In this document: positions 62,702 through 64,000 of the stretch, piece by piece
How positions within the stretch are numbered: position 1 is the first letter of the stretch
Layout of the letters: each line of letters opens with the position of its first letter
DNA from: Mesonia aestuariivivens
Lineage (GTDB): Bacteria > Bacteroidota > Bacteroidia > Flavobacteriales > Flavobacteriaceae
Length of the DNA: 64,000 bases
Reading direction: 5' to 3'
NCBI RefSeq assembly: GCF_019311235.1
Contig: NZ_JAHWDF010000009.1
Span: forward strand, 80,214 to 144,213
The notes under the pieces: generated by a model
Database searches by the model: none
What the model was told of the DNA's origin: nothing
Seen by the model: only the letters and a program-made list of their open reading frames with translations
Program-made: the position numbers and the translations under genes

Positions 62702-63112
62702 TTATTTCAAATCATATCGGGTAAACTCTAATGAATTTAAATCATCCTCTGTGGTAAATATATTGTATTTATTTGGTATATAAAGTTTGTTTTCAAATAT
62801 AATATATGGACTGGGAACACCTTGATCAATTTTGTAACAGGTACCATTCTTTATATTTGTCAATTTTACGTAAGCTACCCATGGCCCAATCCAAGTTTTT
62901 ACATTTTCCACCTTATAATTAACATTCTTATTTTTTGGTAATTCAATAAGCATATTATTTCTTTCCTCTTGAAATTTATTTGGATTTTTGATACATTTTA
63001 AAATCTCAATTGGTAAATTTTCAGATTTTACTTTATCATTTTTTAAGGTCTTTATATTACGACCATTACAACTAAAAAGGATTGCTATAATCAAAAAATA
63101 CAAGTATCTCAT
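62702..63112 (-). CDS. Lipoprotein, putative immunity protein of the lipase cassette
   Basis: This 136-residue protein has a lipoprotein signal (AILFSCNGRN, Cys near 15) and a body with WIGPWVAYVKL. It overlaps the toxin frame by 4 bases (ATGA), so translation is coupled. A periplasmic lipoprotein that blocks a lipase toxin is known for other lipase effectors, which makes the immunity call reasonable. Confidence 0.65.
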   Translation of the reverse strand: MRYLYFLIIAILFSCNGRNIKTLKNDKVKSENLPIEILKCIKNPNKFQEERNNMLIELPKNKNVNYKVENVKTWIGPWVAYVKLTNIKNGTCYKIDQGVPSPYIIFENKLYIPNKYNIFTTEDDLNSLEFTRYDLK

Positions 63113-63987
63113 TCTGTTTTAGTTTTATCTATCCAATCATCAGTTCTGTTATGGGAATTATGAAAATCTCCTCCCACACCTTGGGGATTGTCAACACTTA
63201 TATTTTGAGCATTTTCAAACGTTCTACCCGCAGGCCCTAACTCTCCTGAACCTTTCTGCTCTCCTATTCTGTGCCCTGTTCTTGTTCCACTTAGATAAAC
63301 CCCAAAAATTCTATTCCCATTACTGTCACCTCCGTTGCTTTGCACAGGGTCTTTTTCGTCATAAACATTTACATGGTTAACACGTTCCGAAGCTTTTTCA
63401 GATAGCTGGTAGTCATCACGAACTGGAGTATTAATGGTAAGTAAGTTCAATTCAACATCGTTGAACTCCTCCATTTCAACCATCATATTCATAGCCTCAA
63501 TGGAAACATTTCCTCCATGACTGTGACCTACTAAAGTGATTTTACCGTTAAAGTCCTCAGATTTCATCTGTGTTCTTACGTGATCAATTAATCCAATTGC
63601 TGCGGTAGTCCTTGCACCCGCAAAATTATCTCCTGACCATGGAAAAGACACTCCAAGATTATTATCTTTAAATAAGTTATTAGATGCCTTAGTTATCCCA
63701 CTTAGATTTTCCCAAGTCAAAATATTGGACCATTTTCCATGAACAGGTATGATGTCCCTTCCATCAGGATCAATGTATTTTATCGGATTATTAGCGGTAT
63801 AAATATAGGGAGATAAAGAAGGATATTTCTCCGCCATTGGGTCAACAGAGAGCCACAACTGTACACATTTTGCCTCGCGCGAGCTTCCGCTCTTTACAAC
63901 GTGTAGCGTATTTTCTGGTCGGCCGTGCCTTTCGGCAGGTAAATATGTGAGTTTTAAGCAGCCCATCGGTGTTTTAAAGATAGTCAT
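63109..63987 (-). CDS. Chimeric Rhs cassette with lipase-like toxin domain
   Basis: The 292 residues start with MTIFKTPMGCLKLTYLP, a piece of another Rhs region, then join at KCVQ/LWLSVDPMAEKYPSLSPY (residues 41-60) and DPDG. The usual tail VEEH to YYYGARYY is missing. The C-terminal domain is an alpha/beta hydrolase: GHSHG with Ser156, which resembles class 3 lipases/phospholipases. The ATG at 63987 is 13 bases from the window end, so an upstream part may exist outside. Confidence 0.75.
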   Translation of the reverse strand: MTIFKTPMGCLKLTYLPAERHGRPENTLHVVKSGSSREAKCVQLWLSVDPMAEKYPSLSPYIYTANNPIKYIDPDGRDIIPVHGKWSNILTWENLSGITKASNNLFKDNNLGVSFPWSGDNFAGARTTAAIGLIDHVRTQMKSEDFNGKITLVGHSHGGNVSIEAMNMMVEMEEFNDVELNLLTINTPVRDDYQLSEKASERVNHVNVYDEKDPVQSNGGDSNGNRIFGVYLSGTRTGHRIGEQKGSGELGPAGRTFENAQNISVDNPQGVGGDFHNSHNRTDDWIDKTKTE

Positions 63988-64000
63988 TTTTTCTATTTTC

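Noticed and set aside
1..64000. tRNA or rRNA genes
   Set aside because: I found no cloverleaf with a T-loop pattern and no rRNA sequence.

Overview
The window looks like a chromosome segment from a flavobacterium (Bacteroidota, probably Flavobacteriaceae; genus not resolved). Reasons: AT-rich DNA, promoter boxes of the Bacteroidota TAnnTTTG type, hardly any Shine-Dalgarno sequences, a SusC/SusD pair with a hybrid two-component-type regulator, a fused CcoN-CcoO oxidase subunit, and Rhs proteins with the flavobacterial YHPDHL core.

Region 1 (1-21.5 kb) is mostly housekeeping and micro-oxic respiration. It holds the end of hemN, a group III truncated haemoglobin with a small membrane partner, a DUF2089/Yip1/hydrolase run, a DOPA-dioxygenase-like plus spermidine-synthase-like pair, a Bax-inhibitor-1 protein, a CoA-transferase, and a full cbb3 oxidase locus: ccoS-ccoNO-ccoQ-ccoP-ccoG-ccoH-safE, with pdxH and the copper ATPase ccoI just upstream. 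Four transcription units here (haemoglobin, CoA-transferase, ccoS operon, ccoI) carry a TGAY-N4-RTCA type FNR-like palindrome centred exactly 33 bp upstream of the centre of a candidate -7 box. I read this as one small oxygen-responsive regulon.

Region 2 (21.7-30.6 kb) is a type I restriction-modification island on the minus strand: hsdM, a RhuM-like gene, hsdS with a TAEL tandem repeat, a 595-bp array of exactly 85 in-phase heptamers, a four-helix-bundle (S23/Avd-like) gene, hsdR, and a nuclease-like DUF5655 gene. The heptamer array lies between hsdS and the four-helix gene, and degenerate inverted copies lie at the other end of that gene. This is the most unusual structure in the window.

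Region 3 (30.9-41.3 kb) is a SusCD nutrient-uptake locus. It pairs a secreted phosphodiesterase-alkaline phosphatase fusion with a SusC/SusD pair and a one-piece sensor/AraC regulator whose kinase and receiver domains lack the phosphorelay His and Asp. Region 4 (42.6-48.6 kb) is a glucuronate/mannonate catabolism patch with an intact SDR and mannonate dehydratase and four frameshifted genes. Region 5 (48.7-51.9 kb) has an MscS channel, a Crp/Fnr-like regulator and a DJ-1/PfpI lipoprotein.

Region 6 (52-64 kb) is an array of Rhs C-terminal cassettes, all on the minus strand, bounded on one side by an IS3-family element. Each cassette is about 75 codons of conserved Rhs tail, then a unique toxin-like domain (lipase-like, HExxH zincin-like, Cys/His hydrolase-like, Hint, and two other His/Glu-motif domains), then an exported or membrane immunity-like protein, mostly lipoproteins. 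Most cassettes are separated by a conserved 260-290 bp spacer ending in a terminator. Several cassettes lack an ATG, one lacks its 5' end, and one Rhs core fragment is broken, so the array looks like a store of mostly silent toxin/immunity cassettes that can recombine with a full-length Rhs gene outside the window.
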